Positions 35,801 to 47,801 of a stretch of DNA of 64,000 nt are shown piece by piece. Both the position numbers and the translations under genes were made by a program. This DNA is from Trissonchulus latispiculum (lineage: Eukaryota; Nematoda; Enoplea; Enoplida; Ironidae): NCBI GenBank assembly GCA_030248195.1, contig JASAND010013040.1, forward strand, positions 23,396-87,395, given 5' to 3'. The notes beneath the pieces are model-generated. The model was given only the letters and a program-made list of their open reading frames with translations, did not search any database and was not told the DNA's origin. The first letter of the stretch is position 1; the number at the start of each line of letters is the position of its first letter.

Positions 35801-38073
35801 CTAGTTGTAGCGGCTGGCGGTGTGGCTAGTTTTGGCTTTTTATCGGCTGAAATAAAAAAATATGAGCAGAAAATAGGAAAAAAGGGAAAACTGTAGAGCT
35901 GAAAATAACAAAAAATTTTAAATGAAAAATAAAAATAATGCATGGATTTAGACGTAGTTTTAATTATAAAATTTTAAGACAACAGGTAATAGTAGTATCA
36001 ACGAAACTTTTAATATCAATATTTCTAGCCTTTTTCCAGGTTGACACTCCAAAAAAACGAGATGACACAGATTTTGTTTTCTATAAGAGTTTCTGAATAC
36101 TATTCTCAGACGAACTATGTACATCAATGCATCCGCGCAAAAGAAAAACTTCATTTCAAAAGTCACTTGATTAAATTTTACTTTTGTCACCAAAATTACA
36201 CCCCCCCCCGCCCGGAAGACTTACATTTGCTCCCTAACTCAGTATCACTATCTGTTGAAGATTCAATGACCAAACGTTTACGTTTAATCACAGGTATAGT
36301 GTCATCGTCATCGCTTGGAAAGAGGGAAATCAATTTCACGGATCCGGCTGAAAATAGTGGAGAAAAACCTGTTGAATACAAACAGAAAAGAAATTAGAAA
36401 GAAAACAGTACTAAATACAGCAGAAAAACATTAGAAAAACTGAAAACCAGAATTGAAAAAACCAGCACAAGCACAAGTACATAATTTTTCCCAAGAAAAC
36501 AACAATCTCACACAAAGTTGGCGAAAGAAAAACTTTTTTAATTCAAAGCTAAAGACAGATCATGCGCCAAGTCAACGTTAACTATAGAATCCAGTTGTGC
36601 AGGTAAGGGCAGTTATCCACTTCTCATCATTTTCGTTTTTCATTTTTGTCGGGGTTTCGGCAAGATTGGGTCAAAAGCCAAAAGCCTTTTCCTAACCATA
36701 TATCTCAAAACCAGAACTCCCCTCAAAAATAATATACCTTCAGCCCAATATTATATTGTATCCTTGTATTAGTTGTATTACTTCGAACTGCAAAAAATAA
36801 CCGAGAACCGCATAGAGCAGTAATATTAAGTAATTTTGTAAACTTAATTCGAGTTTAATTCAACAAACTACAAAAATTTCTAGGGAATCTGACAGTGTAC
36901 AACTAGAAACGCAATAAATCAGTTAGCCCTAAGGTATACTCTTTCGGTCTTCTTCCTTTCTCTTTGACTTTGCCAACACGGAAGATGCTTTCTTTTTTCG
37001 ATCTTCAGATTCGCTAGATTCCTTGCCACTACGTGCAGCCGACTTTGAAGAATCACCAAATTTGCTCTAAAATAAAAAAAACAGAAATAAAATGAAGCTC
37101 CGAAAATTAGGAAACCTCCCTTACAAAATGGACATATATGATTCTGACATAAATCGTTGTCAGAATTCTATAAAAATAACGACGTGCTCGTTTGATATCA
37201 ATTGTTAACATGGATAAATGGATATTTTCTGGAAAGTAAGACAAACTTCAAAAGCGGATTATGAATAAAACACCATGCAAATTATACGAATTACAATCTA
37301 TCCTACAATTACAATTACAATCCTACAATTAAGACCTCAAAACCAGGCCGATAATTGAAATTCGGAGAAAAATGCTGAAGGAAAAGTCGTGTTTCATACA
37401 TACTTTCCGCGAGCCCGAATCCAACGAACCGGAGTGGGAGGGACTAGCAGAAGGACTGCCGTGACCGGTAGCACCCAGGGAGCCGGAGGAATGCACCTTC
37501 TTCAGGGAGGCTAGCTTGCCAGAACTCTCCTAAAATAAACAGGAACCACATACAACAGTGAAGTCTCAAGAAAGTTGTGCAAAAATTCGCTAGGAATGCC
37601 ATAACGTGATCATTAGATCCGTAACTATGTAATTACTGAGATTTTACATGGGTAGCCTAAACTGTATTAAATGAAGTGCAACTAATTTGGGGAGGGGCGC
37701 AATTATATACTACCAGAAGCATGTTAAAGAATACGCCGTTTTGTAGGAAACACAGAAAATTATGACCTCCAAAACCCTCTTATTTAAATCAAAACAAGAG
37801 TATATGCAACAAACATGAGGCAGAATATAAATTAAATTTAACTAAAAATTGAACAATTAAAACCTTTTCTGTGGCGCCCGATGGCGTTTTTCTAGATTCC
37901 TCTGACGTCGCGGCAGACAGGTCGGCGCCTGCCGGTTCCCCGGTCCAGCCCATTTTCTCATAGTAGGCTTTGACTTCATCATAGAGTCTGTCAATTTCAC
38001 GACCCGCCTCCGGAGTGTTGGACTGAATTAGCCTAATCACACGAGCATAGAATTCATCGTTAATTTCCACCAT
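29802..38073 (-). CDS. INTS12: Integrator complex subunit 12, ten exons
   Basis: Exons (minus strand): 38073-37864, 37529-37404, 37066-36940, 36347-36225, 35846-35522, 34996-34930, 34601-34509, 31245-31126, 30912-30840 and 30298-29802. All junctions are GT..AG and in phase, total 586 residues. A PHD finger (about residues 298-350) is split over exons 5-7: LACAVCK, LVECQECHLLYHQKC and VWYCHTCSKKMKKM. An FKR-containing block (PIVFKREISDK) and the C-terminal basic tail VEQMKKKAAAKKIEKRI match the INTS12 pattern, and the linkers are Ser/Gly-rich. The N-terminal ~45 residues (MVEINDEFYARVI...) correspond to the short segment known in flies to contact IntS1. INTS12 belongs to the nuclear Integrator complex, which cleaves snRNA and promoter-proximal transcripts. 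Oddity: intron 7 (3.26 kb) contains a complete gene on the other strand. A further 5' UTR exon cannot be excluded. Confidence 0.93.
32027..33226 (+). CDS. Stand-alone MSP-domain protein nested in an INTS12 intron
   Basis: Two exons, 32027-32137 and 32891-33226, joined in phase by a 753-bp GT..AG intron (acceptor TTTTTTCAG), give 148 residues. Almost the whole protein is one major-sperm-protein/VAP-type immunoglobulin-like domain. It has PFTEPQTVALAIANQ, IVYKVKTTNNQRFKIRP (the hallmark KVKTT...RP segment), GFVNPGESVTVNL and a FIIFVAYAPP strand. There is no transmembrane tail, unlike VAP or MOSPD proteins, and the C-terminus is Pro/Met-rich and short. Such small soluble MSP proteins are abundant in nematode sperm, where MSP polymers drive crawling; related proteins occur elsewhere. 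The second ATG (codon 7) is an alternative start. The whole gene lies in INTS12 intron 7 on the opposite strand. No clear poly(A) signal was seen. Confidence 0.88.
33227..34508. other. Remainder of INTS12 intron 7
   Basis: AT-rich intronic sequence between the MSP gene and INTS12 exon 7. The open frame at 33933-34379 (minus) has no recognisable feature. Confidence 0.5.
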
Positions 38074-39220
38074 GTTTTGGCCTAAACTAAACCTAGGTAA
38101 AACATAGTTTTAGTTAGCAGAGATGCACCGGGGTTGAGGCCAGGACTGGGCCTGGGCCTGGGCTGGAGCCTGGAAACTGGGAGACCAAATCGAAAACTGT
38201 TCAAAATTTTTCTTAAATTTTCAAATTAAGCAATAATTTCTGGTATACCAGCGTTACACACTGTTGTTTTCATGCAAATCGGTGAGAAAACAAACAATTT
38301 TATCTATTTTAACTTTTAAAATTTTGGTCAAAAACTTTTCAAAATTTACAAAAATTCCGCTACGTTTGGCCTGGTTCTAGTCATGGGAGCTGTTAAATTT
38401 GTGCTCGCTAAGGTTCGCTAATGCTTTCCAATGGGCGACTTCCCCTGTTCGCTCCTAAAGTTGCCCCTGGAATAAACTACAACCCTGGCTTTTTCTACAT
38501 AGCGGTGGCGCGGGGATCCCCCCGACTTGGGTCGCCCCACTCCAGGATTAGGGTCCGCCGGCCCTCCAGACTGCAGAAGTCAACAGAAAAATAGAGTTTT
38601 GGTGTAAGGGCAAATTTTCAAAAAACTTTCCGGCTTCGCTTCGGATAACTTAAACTTTAAAATAGCTACATTTTTAGCTCAGCAGCAAAAATAGCATTTT
38701 TTTAAACAATTTTCGAAAAAATTTTCTCCCCCTCCCAGAAATTTTTGCCTAGGAAAAAAAGCTATCTGAGGTTTCCGGGCGCAGGAGCTTATAAGCCTAA
38801 AGCCACGAGTGACAACTCGGATGTTGACTACAACTGTGGAAGGAACATTTTTCCAACCAAATACGTAGATCAAAATACAAAACGTAAACCCAAGTCAAGT
38901 TAAATTATATATATACGTCCAAAATCTAAAACCAACTTTGAAATTAAAATCCAAAGGATCACATCATCACGGCGAAGCAGGAAATTTTTGAAAAAATATG
39001 GGCAAAAACGTAAATTTTGCTTAAAAAGCTTGTAAATTCCTAGACTTCTTGAAGTCAGCCAGAAAAAAAAGGAAATAAAAGGAATTTTGGGCGCAAAAAA
39101 GGAAATAAAAGGAAGGTCTCGAAAAAAGGAACCGCAACAGGCCTGCATCAGGCATTACGCTAGAACACTGGCTCCTGTTACCTTCCCACCGTAGTGGTAT
39201 CCATTTACCGACCATTTAAG
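38074..39220. other. INTS12 5' flank, no gene seen
   Basis: A short GGGCCTGGGCCTGG stretch lies near 38150 and a GC-richer patch near 38510-38570. No exon or tRNA is recognisable before 39225. The INTS12 promoter is presumably here, but I cannot place it. Confidence 0.4.
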
Positions 39221-39225
39221 GATAG

Positions 39226-39292
39226 ATAGCTGGGTTGGCTAGAGCACACGCCTAAACCGATATGTGCTTAGTCCCCTGTTCAAGCCAAGGAA
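39226..39292 (+). pseudogene. Degenerate tRNA-like sequence
   Basis: TAGCTGGGTTGGCTAGAGC resembles a tRNA D-arm/A box, and CTGTTCAAGCC lies at the expected place for a T-loop/B box about 35 bases later. The acceptor and anticodon stems do not pair properly, so it is a tRNA relic or tRNA-derived repeat rather than a working gene. Confidence 0.4.
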
Positions 39293-39310
39293 ATTTATGA
39301 AAGCTTTGAA

Positions 39311-39384
39311 GCGACGAGGATTCGTGCCACCAATCACCGGTCTAGCAGTTGAACGCCTTTACCGCTCGGCCATCACGGCACGCC
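39311..39384 (-). pseudogene. Degenerate tRNA-Ser(GCU)-like sequence
   Basis: On the minus strand, GATGGCCGAGCGGTAAAGGC fits a tRNA-Ser D-arm. AACTGCTAGA carries a GCT anticodon in a plausible loop, a long variable region follows, and CGAATCCTCGTCGC resembles the T-loop and 3' acceptor strand of tRNA-Ser(GCU). The 5' acceptor strand and T-stem are mismatched and shortened, so it is probably a pseudogene. Confidence 0.5.
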
Positions 39385-39608
39385 AAGGGGAGAGTAACAA
39401 CACTCTGCATAAATTTACCAGATTTACCTTAAATTTAGGTCATATCTTACAGATTAATAGCACAGTGACTCTAAATTCTGATTGTGCCAAAGCGTAGCTG
39501 TGTTGTTTTAAAACCGCTATTGCTAAATTTATAAGTATTATTCCGAAATTTCAACATTTCGTGAATTTCGCAAGGCTGACGTTATAACTTAGAAATCAAT
39601 CTCGCTAT

Positions 39609-39680
39609 ACGGGGTATTGCTCAGTGGTAGAGCGTTCTACTCAAGATCCCACAGTCGTTGGTTCGATCCCCGCCTGGCTT
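39609..39680 (+). pseudogene. Degenerate tRNA-like sequence with A and B boxes
   Basis: GGGGTATTGCTCAGTGGTAG followed by AGCG is a good A box/D-arm, and GGTTCGATCCCCG is a perfect B box/T-loop. The anticodon arm (TTCTACTCAAGATCCCA) and the acceptor stem do not pair, so I call it a tRNA relic or SINE head. Confidence 0.5.
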
Positions 39681-39856
39681 ATTTTCATCACATCTTTCAG
39701 TCCTGATTTCAACCTCTACAATGATTCGTACTATGATCCACAAGGACTTTTGCAGCGGCTTAGGAAAGGTTGGAGAGGTTGTCTTTTGGTAGATTGGTGA
39801 TTTGCCACTGAAGGATCTTAGATCTAAGATGGTGTTCAAGATCGCAACTCGCAGAC

Positions 39857-41504
39857 AGGGTTGTGCCGTTAAGAACGCTCTCTGGCAGAGCTTAGAGTAC
39901 TGTTGTTTTTGATTTTTGATTCGAATCGAATCAAAACACTTTTGATGCGACTTTTGATTTTTGATGCATCGAATCGAATCGAATCTGCAGTGCAGAAAAT
40001 CGAACTGCATCAAATCTCTGCTACTCTTTTCATGGCAAAATCGAATTGCATCAAATCAAAAACATTTAAATTGAATCGTTATTTTTGATTTTTGATTCAT
40101 TTTGATTCACATTTTGATTCAGGGGAAATAGGCAGCAGATTAAGAGAGGCATGAGAAAATGTGTGAGCGTGTAGTGCCTGCATCTTTTCGTGTTTGTATA
40201 TCATCCATCTTTCCAATGAGAATGCCAAAATTCTGTCATCTTTTCCGGCTTTGGGTTTTAGGTTTTTAAAGTTCTACTAGTTAGTTTCAATCAAATTTTC
40301 ACGTTGAAAAACACTCATGCTGCCACAAAAGTTTTACAGAGTAATCACAGAGAAGAGTTCACAAATATTGATAGGCTACTATTAAACAAATTTCGCGATT
40401 CAACTTCTCATGTTGATTATTCTGGGAATTATTAAGCTGATTCAGGCTTTCCTTTCATTGGCAAAATTTAGACTTTAGTGGGCAGGTTTTTTCTATTTCC
40501 ACAGTGAATTACACCACTTTGACCTGATGGCCCAACTGGGTCTACCCATTTTTGTCGAATCTGAGCAGATTGTTTCCTTTCCATTTCGTGTTAACTTATC
40601 CGATGCCTAATTGCTTTCGATCATGTAGACTTACCCTTTGTACCCACTTCCACTGGCACTGAGTCCTTTCTTTCTAGACAAGAATCGGAGCGGAGCATCT
40701 ATTCTAATATTTGGTAGTGAGACACTTCGCCACACTTTAATTGCTCTTTTTGCAAATGCGTAAAGGGAATTCTCAAACACTCAATAGAAAACAAAAGGGA
40801 AAGGAGGGGGCTAGATTAAACTATGTGTTAAACGTGAAACGATTTTGGCACACCGCATCAATACTTTATGGTAACTTTATTTATAAAAGAATTCGATTTA
40901 GAATTCGATTTAGAAATTCGATTCTAAATTCGAATTTAGAATCTGTTCCAGATTCTTTTGACACCAGTATACACTAAAGTACTTATTTTTTAATTGCCAA
41001 GGTTTAGCAGATGTAGCCCTCTACTTCGGGGTGAATTTTCTCAAATTCCCTAAGAGAGGTGACTTTAATTTTAAAACTTATTAAAATGTGCCGTCTAAAT
41101 TGGAGTATAAAATATATACATAAATCGAGGTTCAGAAAAATGACCAAACAATGGACTCTCCTTAAATTAGTTTCCTAGTACAATAGTGCCCGAAATATTG
41201 TGATCTGTTGCAGAAATAAAATCAAAAATCGAATCAAAAATCGTTATTTTGGAAATCAGAATCGAATCGCAGTTTGTTCAGAATGGGGAAAATCGAACTG
41301 CATCGAATCGCTTCAAATTTTAGGAGAAGTAAATCGAACTGAATCGAATCGTATATATTTGAGAAATAGAAAAACTGAACTGAATCGAATCGAAAATGAA
41401 ATAGCTGAATCAATACAACCCTAGCTTACAGTCAAAAGAAAATTCTGGACGGACCGACCCGAGCCCGAAGGGCCCCGCTTCACGGGCCTGGCACACAACC
41501 TTAG
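39857..41504. mobile_element. hAT-like element (outer), interrupted by a second hAT
   Basis: The left end AGGGTTGTGCCGTTAAG is identical to that of the 28916 element. The right end GGCACACAACCTTAG follows a GC-rich GAAGGGCCCCGC block. Flanks TCGCAGAC and TCGCAGGT agree at six of eight positions. Nearly all of its length is the inserted inner element at 39897-41422. Confidence 0.6.
39897..41422. mobile_element. hAT-like element (inner) with CGAATCGAATC subterminal repeats
   Basis: The left end GTACTGTTGTTTTTGATT pairs imperfectly with the complement of the right end AATCAATACAACCCT. Flanks AGCTTAGA (39889-39896) and AGCTTACA (41423-41430) differ at one base of eight. Both ends carry clusters of TCGAATCGAATC-like motifs (39920-40110 and 41200-41410). 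No transposase frame. Confidence 0.6.
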
Positions 41505-41512
41505 TCGCAGGT

Positions 41513-44381
41513 ACAAACTTTCTGGCTCCGACGCACACATTTGCCCAGAAAACTCGTCAGCATAAATACAATAAATATTCAGCGTCACTCAATGCAAAAT
41601 CTCCCAAACACGATTTTTTTGTAAATTTTGACAAGACATACCAGACGAGATTTGTGGGCACGTTCCGAAAAAAAATCCGACCATTATCAACTAAGCTTTA
41701 TATCATCTGCTCCTAGAACTAACTCGCCACGCAATCTCTTAGTCAAGATGAGCAGAACTACAGCCTCAAACCTTACGACAGCTAAAGTCTAGACCGGAAA
41801 CTCAACTACAGGTTTAACCTAACACTAACTTAAAATAAGTTATCTATCATGATAAAGCTAGCTAGGATAAAATATTTTAATCGACTGAAACCACACAAAC
41901 CATTACAAAATATTCACAAGGTAGTATTAAGCAGAATGTGGAACACTTCATTGAAAACGAACAAGCAAAACAAGGATAAGAAAATATTAAAAAAGCAAAT
42001 TATCACCGAAAACACTGACTTACTGTACAACAATAATCTTTCCAAATACTTTTTTAATTAGAATTTTTGTTCCATTATATTAAAAAGGTTAATTTCATGA
42101 CAAATACATTAGCGAGACGTCTATACAAGCCGTGACTTCCAATTCTAGCAAAAAAACGTGAGCGCTAAAATTTTCTACTATTCACCTGTTATCGTATGAA
42201 TCCGATTTAAATTAGTAGTTAGCTGTAAACAGCCAGATGTTTATACAGATCCAAAATCTGGTAAGAACAATAAAAACAAAAAACTCGTTGTCCTGTTAAA
42301 AAAAGAGACTGCTCGAAATACAGGGTACACTACAAAAATATTAGTACTAGAATGATCTGACATGAAAATAACCCAATTAATTAAAATATTTTATCAGTAA
42401 TCAATACGAAGCGTAAAAAATTCGGCGCTTAATCCAACATTAAAATGTAAAAATTGCAAATTTCAAAAATCGTAAACAGCCTAAAAATGACTATATATAT
42501 TCCGCTCTCCCACAAAGCTAAGATATACAAAGGAGTATAAAAACAAAGCAAAAACAAAAGAAAAAATTAGCAGAAACTTCAGCAAAAATCAAAATCACAA
42601 TTATAAACAACAATAGCCACAACATTGCCTAAATACTATAGATAAGCTGCCCAGCCGTTTAGATAATTCTAATTTTTTCCATTAATTCATCATTTCTAAA
42701 ATAGATTAAAGAAATTTTAATTCCGGGAAACAAGCAGTCAATATTGGGACAGCCAAGTGAAATTTTTTCAAATCTGCAATAATTCTATCAAAATTGCCTA
42801 AAAGATTTCTGTCTGTTTTCGAAAAGTGGACGTTCGGATATAGCCCAATTACGAAAATACATACTTATTAATAGTAAACTTTAACTTAGCTTATTGTCAA
42901 TTGAGTTGACACAAACATACAATGGAAAACATTAAAATGAAAAATTAAAAAAACAAAAACGACTTGCCTAAAATGTTGACGTTGTTGACATTAGAGAAAT
43001 AAACTAAATTGACAAGATAGCAAAACACAATATATTATGTAACTATAAACCACAATATAAGTAATAAACATACATATCCACATTCTAAAATACAACAGTT
43101 CACGAGAACACGGCAAAATACCATCCCTTTATTTTTTCGTCAAAACAAGCAAAATTTCAAAAAATTTCTATAAGACTTGATAAAATTATTGTTTTGCCAA
43201 TATCAAACCAGCAACTGCAAAAGCACTTAGGTATAGCTCACCGCAACTAAAAATGCAAAAAGCCCAAGATTAGAAGCGCAAGAAAGCCCAAGGTAAACTT
43301 AACCCTTCGTCTTTTACTGAATGTACTGCATATATACCATATTTCCAGACCCCTGCTTTTAATAAACCCTCCCAACTGAACAAAAAAATAACTTTACATT
43401 TTTGAAAACCTACACGCAGCAATAGTCTAGCAAGGTTGCAGTTGTTTTGCAAAAAATCGGCAAACTTTTTCACAGTCAATAGGAAATGGCTATTTTTGCA
43501 AAAATGGCAAAGTAATCGTCTTAGTCACAAGTGCACAACGTAAACTGATTTTGAGCAAAAGGTAGCGTGACACACTATCTGAATACATGGACATTAATAT
43601 GCAATATGCATATCTCATGTATATATACTAAAGTAAGCATTTTAATAATATATATACATTACATCATGTCACATACATGTAGTATAAGAGAGTATACACA
43701 GGCTATATGTAGCTGTTTTAATCAACGAATAAAGGGAAACTGTTAAAAATATATTTTCCTTTTTAATACTTTTTATAGTGCTAATAATATTAAATTCATC
43801 CGTCTTAGATACTCGTACAATATTATATTTTGCAATATTATGCATGCAACAAAATATACAGAATGGATCAAAAAGCAACTTGTAACATTAAGTTATATTT
43901 ACGTATGTAAGCTATGTACATGTACATACTGCTCTTGCATAAAAAACAACTGCTTTGACGGCACAATTTTGAGGCAAAGATAAACCAGTTTTAGTGAAAT
44001 TATGCGAAAAAACTAAAAATTACAGGTGCAAGTTTTTTCCACTTGTGAAACGTTGAAACGATTGGAAAATTTAGGTACTGTACAAAGAAATCCTAATTAC
44101 AAATTTTGAAAAGCGAACTTTGAACAAACAGGGATAACAATGGTTGCAGAAAATTATCTGACAAAATAAACGTTTTGTAGTAACTTTAAAAAAATTGAAT
44201 TTGAGGAAAAAATTTTCAATTCATGTCTGCCTCTTAGAATATTTTCATTCTAAAAATGTCAAGGAATAACAACCAAATACAAGCCAGCAAGCCAAAAAAT
44301 TAACAAATAAAAATCTCAACTGTATAATACACAAAACAGCAGCGGTAAAATTCAGTAAAAGCAAATGTTAGCTTAGAAGCC
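41513..44381. other. AT-rich intergenic region, nothing recognised
   Basis: Nearly 2.9 kb between the hAT pair and the tetraspanin 3' end. Short scattered open frames only; no paired splice sites, RNA gene or element ends found. Confidence 0.5.
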
Positions 44382-44387
44382 TTTATT
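44382..44387 (-). promoter_or_regulatory. Poly(A) signal of the tetraspanin gene
   Basis: AATAAA on the minus strand, 136 bases past the tetraspanin stop codon at 44524. Confidence 0.55.
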
Positions 44388-44523
44388 AAAAAAGCAATGA
44401 TAACGACCAAAAAACATCTGGATAAACGGTTGAATGATAATGAAAGCACTACCAGAGAAAATTGCGGGGAATCTCCATAAAAAATAGATACATTATTGTG
44501 TGAGGGAAAGTCGCAAAACAACA

Positions 44524-47500
44524 TCACACAAACGTGGCCTCATTAGAGCTTCTGCACAGGCAAAATGATAGAATGATTCCAAAAATCTGAAATATACAAA
44601 GCAAAAAATCATTAAAACAAAAATTAAATTAAATATATGCAATTAAAATACAGATTCCCCCAACATTTTCAGACTTCTTCTCACTTACTATAAGGTGAGA
44701 AACAACATTCAAATGTTAGCGAAATAAGTTTCCTGAAAATGTCAAAGTATTTGAAAAATTCTAGATTTGTGTAAAAAATTGGCTTGATGACCGTAGCTGC
44801 TGTGCAGTTCCAAGTTGAAGTCTAATAGAAAGGTCAAATGATGGCCAGCTATACAAAATAAAAATGCTCCTCCGGAGCATGAAAAGTAATATGGGTAGTG
44901 GTGAGGTTGTAAAATCAAGAGAGGACTAGTCTTAAAAATGCTTAATATGGGGCTAGGTTCAAAAAAAGAAGAGGACTAGGTTGTGGGCGAATTAATATGG
45001 GCACAGCTTCGCCGAGCAACCCATATTCGCGGACTGAAAAAGTTATGTATATACTATATACGTATATTACATATGTAAAATAGTAAACATCATATACAGG
45101 GATACATACCACGCATCCTATTTTGTCTTGGTGTCGATTAGGAGCCATGGTAGTATTATAAGAACAAATGAAAGCTTCATTTGTTCATACTCCAAAATTG
45201 CTTATAAGCAGGTGCACATTCACGGCAAAATAACAAATCAACATCCAACAACCTATGTTAGTAAGTGCATGCGACCTCTGCCAGACCAGAGTTCACGATA
45301 CAGGCGGCTCATCAGTGGAGCTGTATTGAACTTGGTTTTTTGGTAAATTTAAGAAAAATATATAAATAAGCAAGAAAAGGTTTCGCCGCTGGTCGCCTCA
45401 AGACGTGATGTTAACACATAAACAGAAGAGAAGGGAGATCCCTTAATTCAATTGAAACATATAACTTTATATATAAAAAAATTTTTAGTTCCGTTTTTGG
45501 AAAAGCAATGTATTACGCATTTTTATAACTGAAAAAAGATACACAAAATTTTCTTTAACTGAAAATGAATATAGATTACTAATTAATTTCTGAAGGCACA
45601 AGACAATGACAATCTGTAAAAAATATATATATATACAAGAACCAAAAATGCTCCTTCGTCGCATGTAAAATACATATGAGTACTCTCAGGCAGGTTGTAC
45701 AAAGACGGAAACTAGCCTGTAAAATGCATATGAGTGGCGTTGAGGTTGTAAATTAAGGGAAACAAGTTACAACGGCTTAACATATGAGCCTGTCCTACAA
45801 CGAGGCTCATATTGGCGTATGTCATAATATAATTTGTCGATATTTAACCTTCATATAACACGTAAAGCTTTTCATTACAAAATTGTCCTTCACACATTCG
45901 CTAAGAATGTCGCCAAGACATTATACTGTGCATACGCATTATACGGCATGCCACTCTGCGCTCTGACTCAGAGCCATGTGGGGAAAGCATTACGTATGTG
46001 AGAGTAGTGTGTCATAGTGTTCCGAGAATACAGTAGGTGTACTATAGTGCTTCCGGAAACAGTAGGTGCCATGGTGTTTCGGGGAACATCAGCTTGCATA
46101 TGTACAGTAAACTTGAGGTGTCGCAGTTCACTTTTCTGTCCATTTCTTTCAAGCCACAATGTTAACATGTTATGTCTATTCATTCGTTTTTTCTTTAATA
46201 TGATGACCTGATGATCTTTAAGATGGCTGCACTGTGACGCCAATATGAGCCTCGTTATAGGACAGGCTCATATGTTAAGCCGTTGCAACTTGTTTCCCTT
46301 AATTTACAACCTCAACGCCACTCATATGCATTTTACAGGCTAGTTTCCGTCTTTGTACAACCTGCCTGAGAGTACTCATATGTATTTTACATGCGACGAA
46401 GGAGCATTTTTGGTTCTTGTTTTCCATTCTTTTACATATGTATGCGCAAAAAAGAACCAACATAATATATTTCCGAACACCATGCGCAAGCAGATACTAT
46501 TTTGACCACTTTTGGAAAATTTCATATTTGACCCGAAATCGCCTAAGTCCCCACCCCACCCCACCACAGCACTCTACAGCCACTTTGAGCATGCAGTTCT
46601 ATGACAAAAGTTGCTCAGCTCACTTAGGGCTTTAATTTGGTACCAAATTTGACCACTTTTGAAAAATTTCATTTTTGACCGAAAATCGCCTAAGTCCCCA
46701 CCCCACCCCGCCACAGCACTCTACAGCCACTTGGAGCATGCAGTTCTATGACAAAAGTTGCTCAGCTCGCTTAGGGCTTTCATTTGGTACCAAATTTGAC
46801 CACTTTTGAAAAATTTCATTTTGGACCACCTGACCCCTTACCGACCTGACCCCTCAGACGGTCAAGTGGAGCCAGCCCAGCAACATGGGTGCGTTGTACA
46901 GCAAAACGGACACCGGAAATGAGCTGGGCGCACCAGAAAACCCCTATAGAGAAAGTTTTGAGAGGCCAAGTAGAGCCTAGTATGGACCTCCAGGAAACGG
47001 TTGCCGACATGACCCTCCAGACGACAAAGTGGAACCAGCCCAGCAACTTGGGTCAGTCGGGCAGCAAGATTGATAGCGGGAATCAATTCTCCGTCCGCAA
47101 AAACCTTTGTATGCAAGATTTGAGGCTTCCAGGTCGCAAAATAAGCGAAAAAACTATGTTCAAAGTTGGACCCAAAATTCACCAACTTTGGCAGGCCAGT
47201 ATATACCCAAAAATTACGCTCAGGGCCGGAAAATCATATAGCAATTGAACGACCCTGATATGTGTCCTATTCAGCCATATAGGCAGTATTGCCCCATATA
47301 TAGCCCAGTCTGACTTATTACGGCGCCTTTGAAGCATACTTTTTGGCCATTTTAGCGTTTTGGCCGACTTTGGCCCCCCGCCAAAAATTTTTTCCGGCCC
47401 TGGGAGGCATAAAAACTAGCCTATCGGCTTATTTTTGTTGCGTACTCCAAGAATATATATGGTTTTCATAGGCAAAAATTTTTCTATCTGTTGTTATTAA

Positions 47501-47754
47501 AGCTACAAAACCCCTTACCAGACGTCAAAGCGGAGAACCGGAAAAAAAACATCACTCTCGTAAGCGATTTTTGGCGCAACTTTTTAACGGAAAGTGGTAC
47601 GGGGATGAAACTTCGCACACATACTAAACTCGACACGTACAATTTTTTGCGCACATAATCTGCGCAGGATCTGCGCAGGAATCTGCGCAGCCTTGTTTTA
47701 CACGGTCATTCGACCATTTTCACTCATATTATAGGGGTCGCTACCGCGACCCTA

Positions 47755-47801
<47 letters not shown>

